Shown here: positions 9,255-17,318 of the stretch, piece after piece
Position numbering within the stretch: the first letter of the stretch is position 1
Layout: each line of letters begins with the position of its first letter
Assembly: GCF_009728465.1 (NCBI RefSeq)
Contig: NZ_WOCD01000005.1
Coordinates: forward strand, 372,001-436,000
Length of the DNA: 64,000 nt
Source: Psychrosphaera haliotis
GTDB taxonomy: Bacteria; Pseudomonadota; Gammaproteobacteria; Enterobacterales; Alteromonadaceae
Direction: 5' to 3'
The notes under the pieces: model-generated
Told to the model about the DNA's origin: nothing
The model's input: the letters and a program-made list of their open reading frames with translations, nothing else
The model's database searches: none
Program-made: the position numbers and the translations under genes

Positions 9255-10725
9255 CTAATCAAATAACGCATCAATGAAGGCTTTGTGCTCAAAGGTTTCG
9301 TAAATCATCAACACCTTCACCAACTCCTATATAACGAATTGGGATATTGTGTTGCGCTGCCACTGAGAAAATCACTCCGCCTTTAGCTGAGCCGTCCAGT
9401 TTTGTTAACGTGATACCCGTTAACCCAACTGCTTCATTAAACAGCTTAGTTTGACTCATGGCGTTTTGACCGGTTGTCGCATCAATGGTTAGCATGATTT
9501 CATGAGGTACTTTGGCGTTAATCTTTTTCATAACACGAACTATTTTTTCAAGTTCTTGCATTAAGTTATCTTTGTTTTGCAAACGACCTGCAGTATCCGC
9601 AATTAAAACATCAACATTTCGAGCTGTTGCTGCCTGATAAGCATCAAAAATAACCGACGCACTATCAGCACCCGTGTGCTGTGCAACTACTGGAACATTG
9701 TTACGCTCGCCCCAAACTTGAAGTTGCTCAACGGCTGCCGCTCTAAACGTATCACCCGCGGCTAGCATCACTGACTTGCCTTGCTGCTGGAATTGCTTCG
9801 CTAATTTACCAATAGTCGTAGTTTTACCAACACCATTTACGCCTACCATTAAAATAACAAATGGGCCGTCTTCATTATGAATTACTAGCGGTTGATCCGC
9901 TTTAGCAAGTATTTCAGTCATGTCGCTTTTTAATAGGCCATAAAGTGCGTCGGCGTCTTTCAATTGCTTTCTATCTGCATGATCCGTCAGGCTGTCAATT
10001 AACTTCATTGTGGTTTCCATACCCACATCAGCCATTAACAACTGTGTTTCAAGTTCTTCGTAAAGCTCATCGTCAATTTGCTTGCCCGCAAACAGAGATA
10101 AGAAACCACCACCAATTTGCTGACGTGTTTTAGCTAACCCGCGCTTTAATCTTTCAAACAGACCTAACTTTTCCTGCGGCTGAGGCTGTAGCGTAGTTTC
10201 AGTTTCAGTTTCAGTTTCAGTTTCAGTTTCAGTTTCAGTTTCAGTTTCAGTTTCAGTTTCAGTTTCAGTTTCAGTTTCAGTTTCAGTTTTTAAGTCATTA
10301 GTCGCTAAAACGATAGTTTCTTCAACAACTAACTCTTCATACACCAGCTGGTCTGTGTCTGTGTCTGTGTCTGTGTCTGTGTCTGTGTCTGTGTCTGTGT
10401 CTGTGTCTGTGTCTGTGTCTGTGTCTGTGTCTGTGTCTGTGTCTGTGTCTGTGTCTGTGTCTGTGTCTGTGTCTGTGTCTGTGTCTGTGTCTGTGTCTGT
10501 GTCTGTAGAAGTTGGAGCAACTGCCTGTGCTGAGTCAACAGTTACATCAACTGTTTCTTCTATTAAATTAGTGTCGGCGACATCCCTATTCGCGGAATCC
10601 GAAACGGCATCTGAACCGGGAATGTCTACCGCTTCTTCTGCTGTTTCTACTGGTAACTCCTCTACTTTAGGAGCCTCTTTTTTATCTTTACTAAACCAAG
10701 AAAAGAAACCTGACTTCTTTGCCAT
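9255..10725 (-). CDS. ftsY: Signal-recognition-particle receptor FtsY, with frameshift at the very end
   Basis: Membrane-associated GTPase that docks SRP-ribosome complexes. The NG domain has G1 GVNGVGKTTTIGKLA, DTAGR and TKLDGSAKGG. The acidic A domain is unusual: 26 Thr-Asp and about 15 Thr-Glu dipeptides encoded by hexanucleotide repeats. I place the start at the ATG at 10725 (AAAGG upstream; protein begins MAKKSGFFSWF), not the earlier ATG at 10752. The frame stops at 9289 after DDLRNL, but the next frame continues TFEHKAFIDALFD to a stop at 9255, exactly the expected FtsY C-terminus; one extra A at 9296-9298 explains it. Confidence 0.95.
10195..10284. repeat. Hexanucleotide repeat AGTTTC x15 in ftsY
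   Basis: Fifteen perfect tandem copies of AGTTTC (GAAACT on the coding strand), followed by one imperfect copy. It codes alternating Thr and Glu in the FtsY acidic domain. The 6-bp unit keeps the reading frame whatever the copy number. Confidence 0.97.
10351..10506. repeat. Hexanucleotide repeat GTCTGT x26 in ftsY
   Basis: Twenty-six perfect tandem copies of GTCTGT (ACAGAC on the coding strand) with no interruption over 156 bp, coding 26 Thr-Asp dipeptides. Such an uninterrupted tract should change copy number by replication slippage without changing frame. Confidence 0.98.
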
Positions 10726-10831
10726 TAAAAAAACCTTTAAATGTGAACGCATGAGCGGGATAATATGCGCAGTATGTTATCGTAAATCCAGACAGATTTT
10801 AACTATTCAATTGACGAATAAAGGTGCAACT

Positions 10832-11458
10832 TTGAAACCATCTTCAAATTTCCCAAGCCGCAACAAAAAGAAACCATCAAAAAGTACAACCAAAGGCGAA
10901 ATTCGTCTAATTGGCGGTCAATGGCGAGGAAGACGATTAAAAGTTCACGACAAAGAAGGCTTGCGTCCAACAACCGACCGACTTAAAGAGACTTTATTTA
11001 ACTGGCTCATGACAGATGTACGAAACGCACAAGTATTAGATTGCTTCTCAGGTGCAGGTTCACTTGGATTTGAAGCCGCCTCTCGCGGTGCGTCGCAAGT
11101 AATTGCTTTTGAAAAAGACAAACAAGCTGCATTGCAACTCAAAGAAAACTGCCAAGCTTTAAACGCAAATACACAGGTCACTGTTATACAAGGTGACTTT
11201 TTCCAGAAAATACTGAATATAAATGAGAAATTTGACCTCATTTTTATCGACCCTCCATTTCACAAAAACCTTATTGAACCAACGATTAACGCTCTTATAG
11301 AAAGCGAAAAGCTCAAGGTTGATACCATCCTTTACATAGAAAAGGAAAATGACGCTAACTTTTCTCTTGAAAACAGTGAGTTTTCATCACGGTTTGAACT
11401 TGTTAAACACAAAGTTGCAGGACAAGTCACAGCACAACTTTTTCGATACCTAGGTTAA
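10832..11458 (+). CDS. rsmD: 16S rRNA (guanine(966)-N(2))-methyltransferase RsmD
   Basis: Methylates G966 of 16S rRNA using S-adenosylmethionine. From the chosen TTG start the protein is 208 residues, with GGQWRGRRLKV, RPTTDRLKETLFNWL, the SAM motif LDCFSGAGSLGFEAASRG and the catalytic DPPF. The TTG at 10832 is chosen because AAAGG lies 7 bases before it and it gives the normal length; a longer open frame upstream only reads the antisense of the ftsY repeats. It is divergent from ftsY, as in E. coli, and its stop overlaps the integrase stop by 3 bp. Confidence 0.93.
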   Translation: MKPSSNFPSRNKKKPSKSTTKGEIRLIGGQWRGRRLKVHDKEGLRPTTDRLKETLFNWLMTDVRNAQVLDCFSGAGSLGFEAASRGASQVIAFEKDKQAALQLKENCQALNANTQVTVIQGDFFQKILNINEKFDLIFIDPPFHKNLIEPTINALIESEKLKVDTILYIEKENDANFSLENSEFSSRFELVKHKVAGQVTAQLFRYLG

Positions 11459-12429
11459 GGCTTATTTAAGTTAGCGAGATCAACTGGGCTGCGCGTGAAA
11501 CCAAAGCGACTGCCTAGTACATGCGTATAAATCTCTGTGGTTTTCAAATCGCTGTGACCTAGTAAGTCTTGTACGGTCCTAATATCTGTTCCCATATGTA
11601 AAAGTTGAGTCGCAAATGAATGTCTAAATGTATGGGCAGTAACTCGCTTGGTGATTTGGCTTGCTAACACAGCTTTTCGCAACTGCTTTCTAAATGCAGT
11701 TTCATGAATATGATGTCGGCAAACATAACCATCGTAAGGGTGGACACACCGAACTGAAGATGGAAACAAAAACTGCCAATGAAAGTCTTTTAATGCACTC
11801 CCGTATTTTTTCTTAAGCCCCGGACCAACTGAACTAAAACCTTCACCGTCCTCTAAGTCCTTAAAGTGCACACATCTTGCTGCTTCAATTTGGTTTCTTA
11901 AGCTAGGAATTAACGATTCAGGTAAAATTGTGTAACGATCTTTTTTACCCTTCCCTCTAAACACCAAAATCGTTTTGTTATCAAAGTTCAAGTCCTGAAC
12001 TCTTAACTTTAAAGCCTCGTTTATTCGTAAACCTGATCCATATAACAAAGAAGCGATTAATTGATATTTGCCTGTCATATTAGAAATAATGGTTGATGCT
12101 TCAACAGCGTCAAGCACAGTGGGCATTCTTACTTCTCGTTTAGTGAAGCTATAACTGAGGCCTTCAATCTCCTTATCTAGAATATGTCGAAACATAAAAA
12201 TCAACGCGCACAAGGCTTGATTTTGGGTTGCAGCACTCACTTTTCGGCTATTGGCTAAGTGACTCAAAAACTCTTCTATTTCCGTATTACCCGTTTCATC
12301 TGGATGACGATAATTACAAAATCGAATGTAATCTCGAATCCAAGCTAAATAAACTTTTTCCGTTTGAATGCTGTAGTGACGAGCACGAAGCTGCTTTCGA
12401 ATAGTTTCAATAAACTGTGAACGTGCCAT
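11455..12429 (-). CDS. intI: Integron integrase IntI
   Basis: Tyrosine recombinase that excises cassettes and inserts them at attI by using folded single-stranded attC sites. The 324-residue protein is complete: catalytic Arg134 (GSGLRINEALKLR), His266 and Arg269 (HTFRHSFATQ), His292 (LGHSD) and Tyr301 (TTEIYTHV). Between them lies the extra region that separates IntI from XerC/D (about residues 190-225, VHFKDLEDGEGFSSVGPG and LKKKYGSALKD). A GGAGGG ribosome site precedes the ATG. The leader has a LexA-like box. The 3' end meets rsmD tail to tail. Confidence 0.97.
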   Translation of the reverse strand: MARSQFIETIRKQLRARHYSIQTEKVYLAWIRDYIRFCNYRHPDETGNTEIEEFLSHLANSRKVSAATQNQALCALIFMFRHILDKEIEGLSYSFTKREVRMPTVLDAVEASTIISNMTGKYQLIASLLYGSGLRINEALKLRVQDLNFDNKTILVFRGKGKKDRYTILPESLIPSLRNQIEAARCVHFKDLEDGEGFSSVGPGLKKKYGSALKDFHWQFLFPSSVRCVHPYDGYVCRHHIHETAFRKQLRKAVLASQITKRVTAHTFRHSFATQLLHMGTDIRTVQDLLGHSDLKTTEIYTHVLGSRFGFTRSPVDLANLNKP

Positions 12430-12437
12430 ACGCCCTC

Positions 12438-12457
12438 CACTGGTTTTCTAACCAGTA
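12438..12457. promoter_or_regulatory. LexA-like palindrome in the intI leader
   Basis: On the intI strand the 20 bases read TACTG, ten bases, CAGTG; the arms form a 7-bp perfect inverted repeat (ACTGGTT / AACCAGT). This fits the CTG-N10-CAG core of gammaproteobacterial LexA boxes at nine of ten outer positions. It ends 9 bp before the intI ATG, immediately before the GGAGGG ribosome site. SOS control of intI is known in other integrons; here it is inferred. The same bases could fold as an RNA hairpin beside the ribosome site. Confidence 0.6.
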
Positions 12458-12764
12458 GTTTTAGACGAAAATAAATATAATATCCACTTTATAAAACCCA
12501 ATCCGAGAAAACTGTACTACACCTTAACCCTCCGTATCTGACACGCTGTTTTATAAAACAATAAGTTACCAACACTCCGATAAAACAAACCGAGAAAAAC
12601 CTGAACCCCATAAATTCAATATACTTCTCTATATCCAGAACTTATGAGCCTAGTAATGTGATAAATAATCATATAAAGTTTTGTTTATATTAAATTAAAA
12701 AGCGTTAGCAACTCGTGCTTTGTGTAAGTGCAAATGCGGAGTTCTGCATAATACGCTGTTATAA
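12458..12764. other. attI region between intI and the first cassette
   Basis: No gene is visible in these 300 bases. The recombination point is G12758/T12759, where the sequence ACGCTG joins TTATAAC, the left end of cassette C1; the same TTATAACGACGG start recurs at C5 after another attC, which fixes the junction. The attI site proper should lie in the ~60 bp to the left, around 12700-12760, which also contains a GCGTTAGC resembling an attC core. Promoters for intI and for the first cassette are expected here but I cannot assign them firmly. Confidence 0.75.
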
Positions 12765-13123
12765 CGACGGTAGGAATGAAGCTCAACAGCCAATTGTTAA
12801 ACTGGACTCAGTTCGGCAAAATACTGGACTTGAGGTACGTTGTTTTACGAAATATTTCATGGTATTTCTAAGCGCAGTGAATACTGATTAGAAGCTAGCT
12901 TCGATAAGGTATTCGCCTCGATTAGAAATAGTAGGTAAAAGGAGCACTCAGTGTCATTTTTATTCTGAGCTGACGAGTGTATTAAATGCCGGTATTCCTG
13001 ACAGACCGAAGTGTACCGTCGAAATAACAAGCGCATAAAGCTGACTCACCTTGTGTGCCAGATTTTTGCATAAGAGAAACGGCGCAAAAATGCGTCCCAC
13101 ATTGCTCGCTGCTTATACGGGCG
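12759..13123. repeat. Cassette C1: non-coding unit A, copy 1
   Basis: A 365-bp cassette in first position after attI. It contains no open frame over 31 codons with a usable start. It is identical to C5 (14512-14876) except for one substitution (T at about 12896 against G). Its attC has a different sequence from most others in the array. Function unknown. Confidence 0.9.
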
Positions 13124-13129
13124 TTATAT
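13022..13129. repeat. attC of C1
   Basis: Imperfect palindrome from ATAAC to GGGCGTTATAT. Its central bases (AAGCGCATAAAG ... CTTATACGGGCG) define the A-type attC, shared with C5 and related to C6. Confidence 0.85.
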
Positions 13130-13151
13130 TTCCAGTGGAGTTTTATCAAAA

Positions 13152-13451
13152 ATGGAATTATCAGACAAAGAAATTGGATTAGTTAAATCAGCTATCCGAG
13201 AACGGAAGTCCAAACATCTTGTACAGCTTTTCCTGTTAGTACTGATGCTCATAACTGTTCTTTGTATGTACTTAGGCTACATTGACTCAAAGGAGTTTGC
13301 TTACGCGGCAATTGCTCTTATTATTGCAACGATCTCTCACAACTATCATTATAAGTCAGCAAGTTATGACCAGTTATTAGATATTCTTAGTAAGCGTATT
13401 CCTGATAACAGTATTGAGGGTCAAGTAAGCTCATTGCAAAAAGAAATATAA
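13152..13451 (+). CDS. Small two-helix membrane protein, cassette C2
   Basis: 99 residues of unknown function. A charged N-terminal helix (residues 1-22) is followed by two membrane helices (about 24-45 and 50-68) and a soluble C-terminal part with NHYHYKSASYDQLLDIL. It is the only gene of C2 and begins 28 bp after the cassette edge; ribosome site GTGGAG precedes the ATG by about ten bases. I do not recognise a family; the two-helix layout is loosely like SLATT or DUF-type cassette membrane proteins. Confidence 0.75.
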   Translation: MELSDKEIGLVKSAIRERKSKHLVQLFLLVLMLITVLCMYLGYIDSKEFAYAAIALIIATISHNYHYKSASYDQLLDILSKRIPDNSIEGQVSSLQKEI

Positions 13452-13543
13452 CAAGTGGTTCAAGAGGGTCTCGTCAAAGCTTGCTCGAGCCTTCGGCAAA
13501 AATTATAGCAAGCTAAAACTCGCCTCTTAACCAGGCGTTAACT
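13446..13543. repeat. attC of C2
   Basis: Main attC type of this array: AACAAGTGGTTCAAGAGGGTCTCG ... CGCCTCTTAACCAGGCGTTA with paired AGCTTGC / GCAAGCT in the middle. It overlaps the end of the C2 gene. Confidence 0.92.
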
Positions 13544-14024
13544 TCACAAAGATCTCACAACATAAATAATCTGTCGGAATATAAGAGTTTCACGGATTTG
13601 AACATCCCCTTTTCTCTTTATTCTGAATTTTTGAGTCAGCTTTAAAAGGCTATTGGCCAGTATCACGAAACGCCAAGCCTAGCCGCTTGGCTATTGAAAG
13701 TTCAAATCAATAAGAACGTTCAGTAAGGCTTAAATTAGTTTCAACTTCTGTTGCTTAAAGTTGCTAACGGTTTGGGGACTCTTATCTTTTGTTAATTACT
13801 ATCGCCGCGCTCATGGCTTGGCTTCTCAACTATTTGAGTAGTAGGCCTTAGTTTTTCTGAGTAATTAGCGAGTTGATTTAGAAAGGAATTTAGGTAAAGT
13901 GGTTTTCTGAATATTCAACGTTGGCTAGTGATAGTTAACAAGTGGTTCAAGAGGGTCTCGTAAAAGCTTGCTCGAGCCTTCGGCAAACAGTTTAGCAAGC
14001 TAAAACTCGCCTCTTAACCAGGCG
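13538..14024. repeat. Cassette C3: non-coding unit B, copy 1
   Basis: 487 bp, no gene. Shares with the other eight B cassettes the hairpin GCCAAGCC...GCTTGGC (13672-13691), a second GGCTTGGC at 13815-13822, the pyrimidine tract CCCCTTTTCTCTTTATTCTGA and the right end TTCAACGTTGGCTAGTGATAG before attC. This copy is the most divergent at its left end, where TATAAT is replaced by CATAAA. Confidence 0.9.
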
Positions 14025-14030
14025 TTAACT
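13933..14030. repeat. attC of C3
   Basis: Main attC type, ending CCAGGCGTTAACT; recombination point G14024/T14025. Confidence 0.92.
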
Positions 14031-14511
14031 TCACGTAAAATTCTGCAATATAATTAACCTGTCGCAATATATTGGTGTCATTAAATTAAATTCCCCTTTT
14101 CTCTTTGTTCTGAATTTTTGAGTCTGCTTTAAAAGGCTATTGGCCAGCATCACGAAACGCCAAGCCTAGCCGCTTGGCTATTGAAAGTTCAAACAAATAA
14201 GTACGTTCAGTAAGGCTTGAATTAGTTTCAACAAATAATGTTTGATATTGCTAACGGTTTTGGAGCTTTTTTCTTTTAGTACTTACCATCGCCGCGCTCA
14301 TGGCTTGGCTTCTCAACTATTCGAGTAGTAGGCCTTCGGTTTTCTGAATAAATAGACGTTTGATTTAGAAAGGTATTTAGGTAAAGTACTTTTCTGAATG
14401 TTCAACGTTGGCTAGTGATAGTTAACAAGTGGTTCAAGAGGGTCTCGTAAAAGCTTGCTCGAGCCTTCGGCAAACATTATAGCAAGCTAAAACTCGCCTC
14501 TTAACCAGGCG
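14025..14511. repeat. Cassette C4: non-coding unit B, copy 2
   Basis: 487 bp, no gene; directly follows another B copy. Left end TTAACTTCACGTAAAATTCTG then ATATAATTAA gives a plausible promoter starting at the attC junction. Confidence 0.9.
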
Positions 14512-14517
14512 TTATAA
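14420..14517. repeat. attC of C4
   Basis: Main attC type, ending CCAGGCGTTATAA; the next cassette is an A unit. Confidence 0.92.
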
Positions 14518-14876
14518 CGACGGTAGGAATGAAGCTCAACAGCCAATTGTTAAACTGGACTCAGTTCGGCAAAATACTGGACTTGAGGTACGTTGTTTTA
14601 CGAAATATTTCATGGTATTTCTAAGCGCAGTGAATACGGATTAGAAGCTAGCTTCGATAAGGTATTCGCCTCGATTAGAAATAGTAGGTAAAAGGAGCAC
14701 TCAGTGTCATTTTTATTCTGAGCTGACGAGTGTATTAAATGCCGGTATTCCTGACAGACCGAAGTGTACCGTCGAAATAACAAGCGCATAAAGCTGACTC
14801 ACCTTGTGTGCCAGATTTTTGCATAAGAGAAACGGCGCAAAAATGCGTCCCACATTGCTCGCTGCTTATACGGGCG
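14512..14876. repeat. Cassette C5: non-coding unit A, copy 2
   Basis: 365 bp, no gene, one base different from C1. Because C1 occupies the attI-proximal slot, C1 is probably a recent re-insertion of this cassette at attI. Confidence 0.9.
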
Positions 14877-14882
14877 TTATAA
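14775..14882. repeat. attC of C5
   Basis: A-type attC identical to that of C1 within the cassette; recombination point G14876/T14877. Confidence 0.85.
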
Positions 14883-14901
14883 ATACAAGGAAGTTTCGTT
14901 T

Positions 14902-15381
14902 ATGAAAAATTATATTGGCATTCTAATCACTACTCTTATTATTGGTGGATGTGCATCAACGAAAGTGGAGAAAGAGTATTCGCACTTATCAGTTACTCAC
15001 AATGAAATTCAATCTTCGAAATGGAGTCAACTAAATCGGTTTCCTGCTAGGTATCCAAAACAGGCTGTAATGAAGTCTATTGAAGGTTGCGCCACCATTG
15101 AATATGTAATCACACCACAAAATGAAGTTAGAGACATAACTGTTATAACTTCGACAAATAAGCACTTTTCTAAAGCGGCTGAAGATGTGATTAAAAACTG
15201 GAAATGGTCAGATTTACCTAAAAGCATTCTCACTCAGCCAGTAAAAACTCAAACTCGGTTTGATTTCTGTTTTGATAAACCTAATCAACCTTGTGAATTG
15301 TCTACACCTAAATATTCTTGCCCAAGTGAGGACATAATATACTCCACAGGTAGTGTTATAAAAAGGGTACTTGTGTATTAG
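14902..15381 (+). CDS. Lipoprotein with TonB C-terminal-like domain, cassette C6
   Basis: 159 residues. A signal peptide ends in the lipobox IGGC-A (lipidated Cys17), so the product should be an outer- or inner-membrane lipoprotein. Residues about 45-130 (FPARYPKQAVMKSIEGCATIEYVITPQNEVRDITV ... FSKAAEDVIKNWKW) match the pattern of TonB C-terminal domains: a Tyr-Pro start, a GxxxxxY-x-I strand and the final A-xx-A-xxx-W helix. It lacks the membrane helix and proline-rich linker of true TonB. How it would act without them is unknown. An AAGGAAG ribosome site precedes the ATG. Confidence 0.78.
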   Translation: MKNYIGILITTLIIGGCASTKVEKEYSHLSVTHNEIQSSKWSQLNRFPARYPKQAVMKSIEGCATIEYVITPQNEVRDITVITSTNKHFSKAAEDVIKNWKWSDLPKSILTQPVKTQTRFDFCFDKPNQPCELSTPKYSCPSEDIIYSTGSVIKRVLVY

Positions 15382-15384
15382 TAT

Positions 15385-15492
15385 TTATAACAAACGCATC
15401 AAATCTGACTCCGCAAGCAGGCCGGTTTTTTGCAAAACACACGGCGCAAAAAAGCGTCCAACTTGCTTCGCGGTTTATGCGAAGCGTTAACT
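15385..15492. repeat. attC of C6
   Basis: Variant of the A-type site (AACAAACGCATCAAATCTGACT ... TTTATGCGAAGCGTTAAC) with inner arms GGCGCAAAAAAGCGTCC; recombination point G15486/T15487. Confidence 0.85.
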
Positions 15493-15975
15493 TCACGTAA
15501 AATTCTGCAATATAATTAATCTTTCGGAATATAAGAGTTTCACGGATTTAAACGTCCCCTTTTCTCTTTATTCTGAGTTTTTGAGTCTGCTTTAAAAAGT
15601 TATTTGCCGGAATCACTAGACGCCAAGCCTAGCCGCTTGGCTATTGACAGCTCAAATCAATAAGAAACGTTCAGCAAGGCTTAAATTAGTTTCAACTTCT
15701 GTTGCTTAAAGTTGCTAAAGGCTTTGGAGCTTTTTTCTTTTAGTACTTCCTATCGCCGCGCTCATGGCTTGGCTTCTCAACTATTCGAGTTGTAGGCCTT
15801 AGTTTTTCTGAATAATTAGCGAGTTGATTTAGAAAGGAATTTAGGTAAAGTGGTTTTCTGAATGTTCAACGTTGGCTAGTGATAGTTAACAAGTGGTTCA
15901 AGAGGGTCTCGTAAAAGCTTGCTCGAGCCTTCGGCAAACAGTGTAGCAAGCTAAAACTCGCCTCTTAACCAGGCG
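15487..15975. repeat. Cassette C7: non-coding unit B, copy 3
   Basis: 489 bp, no gene. Follows a cassette with an A-type attC yet has the same left end as the other B copies, so its edge is set by the cassette, not by tandem duplication. Confidence 0.9.
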
Positions 15976-15981
15976 TTAACT
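15884..15981. repeat. attC of C7
   Basis: Main attC type; recombination point G15975/T15976. Confidence 0.92.
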
Positions 15982-16462
15982 TCACGTAAAATTCTGCAAT
16001 ATAATTAATCTGTCGCAATATATTGGTGTCACTAGATTGAAGTCCCCTTTTCTCTTTGTTCTGAAATTATAAACCTGCTTTAAAAAACTATTGGCCAGTA
16101 TCACAAAACGCCAAGCCTAGCCGCTTGGCTATTGAAAGTTCAAATCAATAAGAACGTTCAGCAAGGCTTGAATTAGTTTCAACATCGGTCGCTTAAGGTT
16201 GCTAAGGATTTTGGAGGTTTTTTCTTTTAGTACTCACTATCGCCGCGCTCATGGCTTGGCTTCTCAACTATTTGAGTAGTAGGCCTTAGTTTTTCTGAGT
16301 AATTAGCGAGTTGATTTAGAAAGGAATTTAGGTAAAGTGGTTTTCTGAATATTCAACGTTGGCTAGTGATAGTTAACAAGTGGTTCAAGAGGGTCTCGTA
16401 AAAGCTTGCTCGAGCCTTCGGCAAACAGTTTAGCAAGCTAAAACTCGCCTCTTAACCAGGCG
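15976..16462. repeat. Cassette C8: non-coding unit B, copy 4
   Basis: 487 bp, no gene; second of a pair of B units placed directly before the membrane-protein cassette C9. Confidence 0.9.
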
Positions 16463-16468
16463 TTAGGT
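16371..16468. repeat. attC of C8
   Basis: Main attC type; recombination point G16462/T16463. Confidence 0.92.
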
Positions 16469-16490
16469 TTTCATCGGAGTCGCATAAATT

Positions 16491-17228
16491 TTGCAGAAAA
16501 TAATCACATTTATTGCCCCATATAGTTTGGTGGTATCACTATTGTACTTATTTGGATTTTGGGGGACTTTTAATGTTAATGTCCTCGAATACATAGCTTT
16601 AACTGATGTAATCAAGAATGCACTATACCCATTAATTTACTCATCAATATTCATTGTATTTGGACTTACTATAGGTAATGTAGTTACAGCTCCATTAAGT
16701 AAAAAAATGCCCGCTGGAGGAGGTAAAGATCTCCCAGAAGCAAAATACTTTCGTTGGTTCTTTCGACTTATGGCACTGGTTATTGTAGCTTTCGCTTTAT
16801 ATCTTATATTTTTCGAGGTCGGTAATACTCGCTGGTTCAAAGTTGCGGTTTTCTTAAGTGTTCCTGTTATTATAATGATCGGTGACGCAGAATTTGCCAA
16901 AGACTATATTAATAACAAACAACTTAGGGTTCTTGTCGTTAGTATTTTATCTGTAACCTTATTATATTCCTATGGTTGGGGAGCAGTTCACGCTGAACGA
17001 GCAAAAGTTAGTGATCAAATATTTAAAATAAATGGCAAAATATCTAATCAAAAGTATGTGGGTTGGGCTGGTGGTTTTCTCTTCCTTTGGGATAACTCTA
17101 AAGGCACTATAGTGGTTAAATCAAAATCAACTATAAAATCAATGGAGTTAACAATGCCTGTAAAATCGGCAATTATTGACCTCTCTAGAGCAGAAAAACC
17201 TAACAAGAAACTCAAGCAGGACAAATAA
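16491..17228 (+). CDS. Multi-pass membrane protein of unknown function, cassette C9
   Basis: 245 residues from a TTG start. About five membrane helices (near residues 5-25, 45-68, 88-108, 115-133 and 145-165) precede a soluble tail of strands and charged residues. No family is recognised. The last ten residues, PNKKLKQDK, are read from the attC itself; the unrelated C19 protein ends almost identically. An ATG start is absent near the cassette edge, and GGAG lies about ten bases before the TTG, so the start is plausible but not certain. Confidence 0.72.
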   Translation: MQKIITFIAPYSLVVSLLYLFGFWGTFNVNVLEYIALTDVIKNALYPLIYSSIFIVFGLTIGNVVTAPLSKKMPAGGGKDLPEAKYFRWFFRLMALVIVAFALYLIFFEVGNTRWFKVAVFLSVPVIIMIGDAEFAKDYINNKQLRVLVVSILSVTLLYSYGWGAVHAERAKVSDQIFKINGKISNQKYVGWAGGFLFLWDNSKGTIVVKSKSTIKSMELTMPVKSAIIDLSRAEKPNKKLKQDK

Positions 17229-17297
17229 CAGTTGGTTTTTGCTCCTTCGTCGCTTATTTTAACCAACTATTATTTGCCTCTTAGTTAGGCGTTACAT
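17198..17297. repeat. attC of C9
   Basis: Second attC type: AACAAGAAACTCAAGCAGGAC, central pair CAGTTGGTT / AACCAACTA around GCTCCTTCGTCGC, ending TTAGGCGTTAC. It overlaps the gene by 31 bp. Confidence 0.9.
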
Positions 17298-17318
17298 GTA
17301 CTATCAACTTGAGGTGGC

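Noticed and set aside
10355-10831. Long plus-strand frame beginning with Ser-Val repeats and leading into rsmD
   Set aside because: It is the antisense of the ftsY hexanucleotide tract and N-terminus. RsmD has a good ribosome site and a TTG at 10832 giving normal length.
12776-12871. 31-codon frame in unit A (MKLNSQLLNWTQFGK)
   Set aside because: AGGA directly abuts the ATG with no spacing, the peptide looks random and nothing else supports it.
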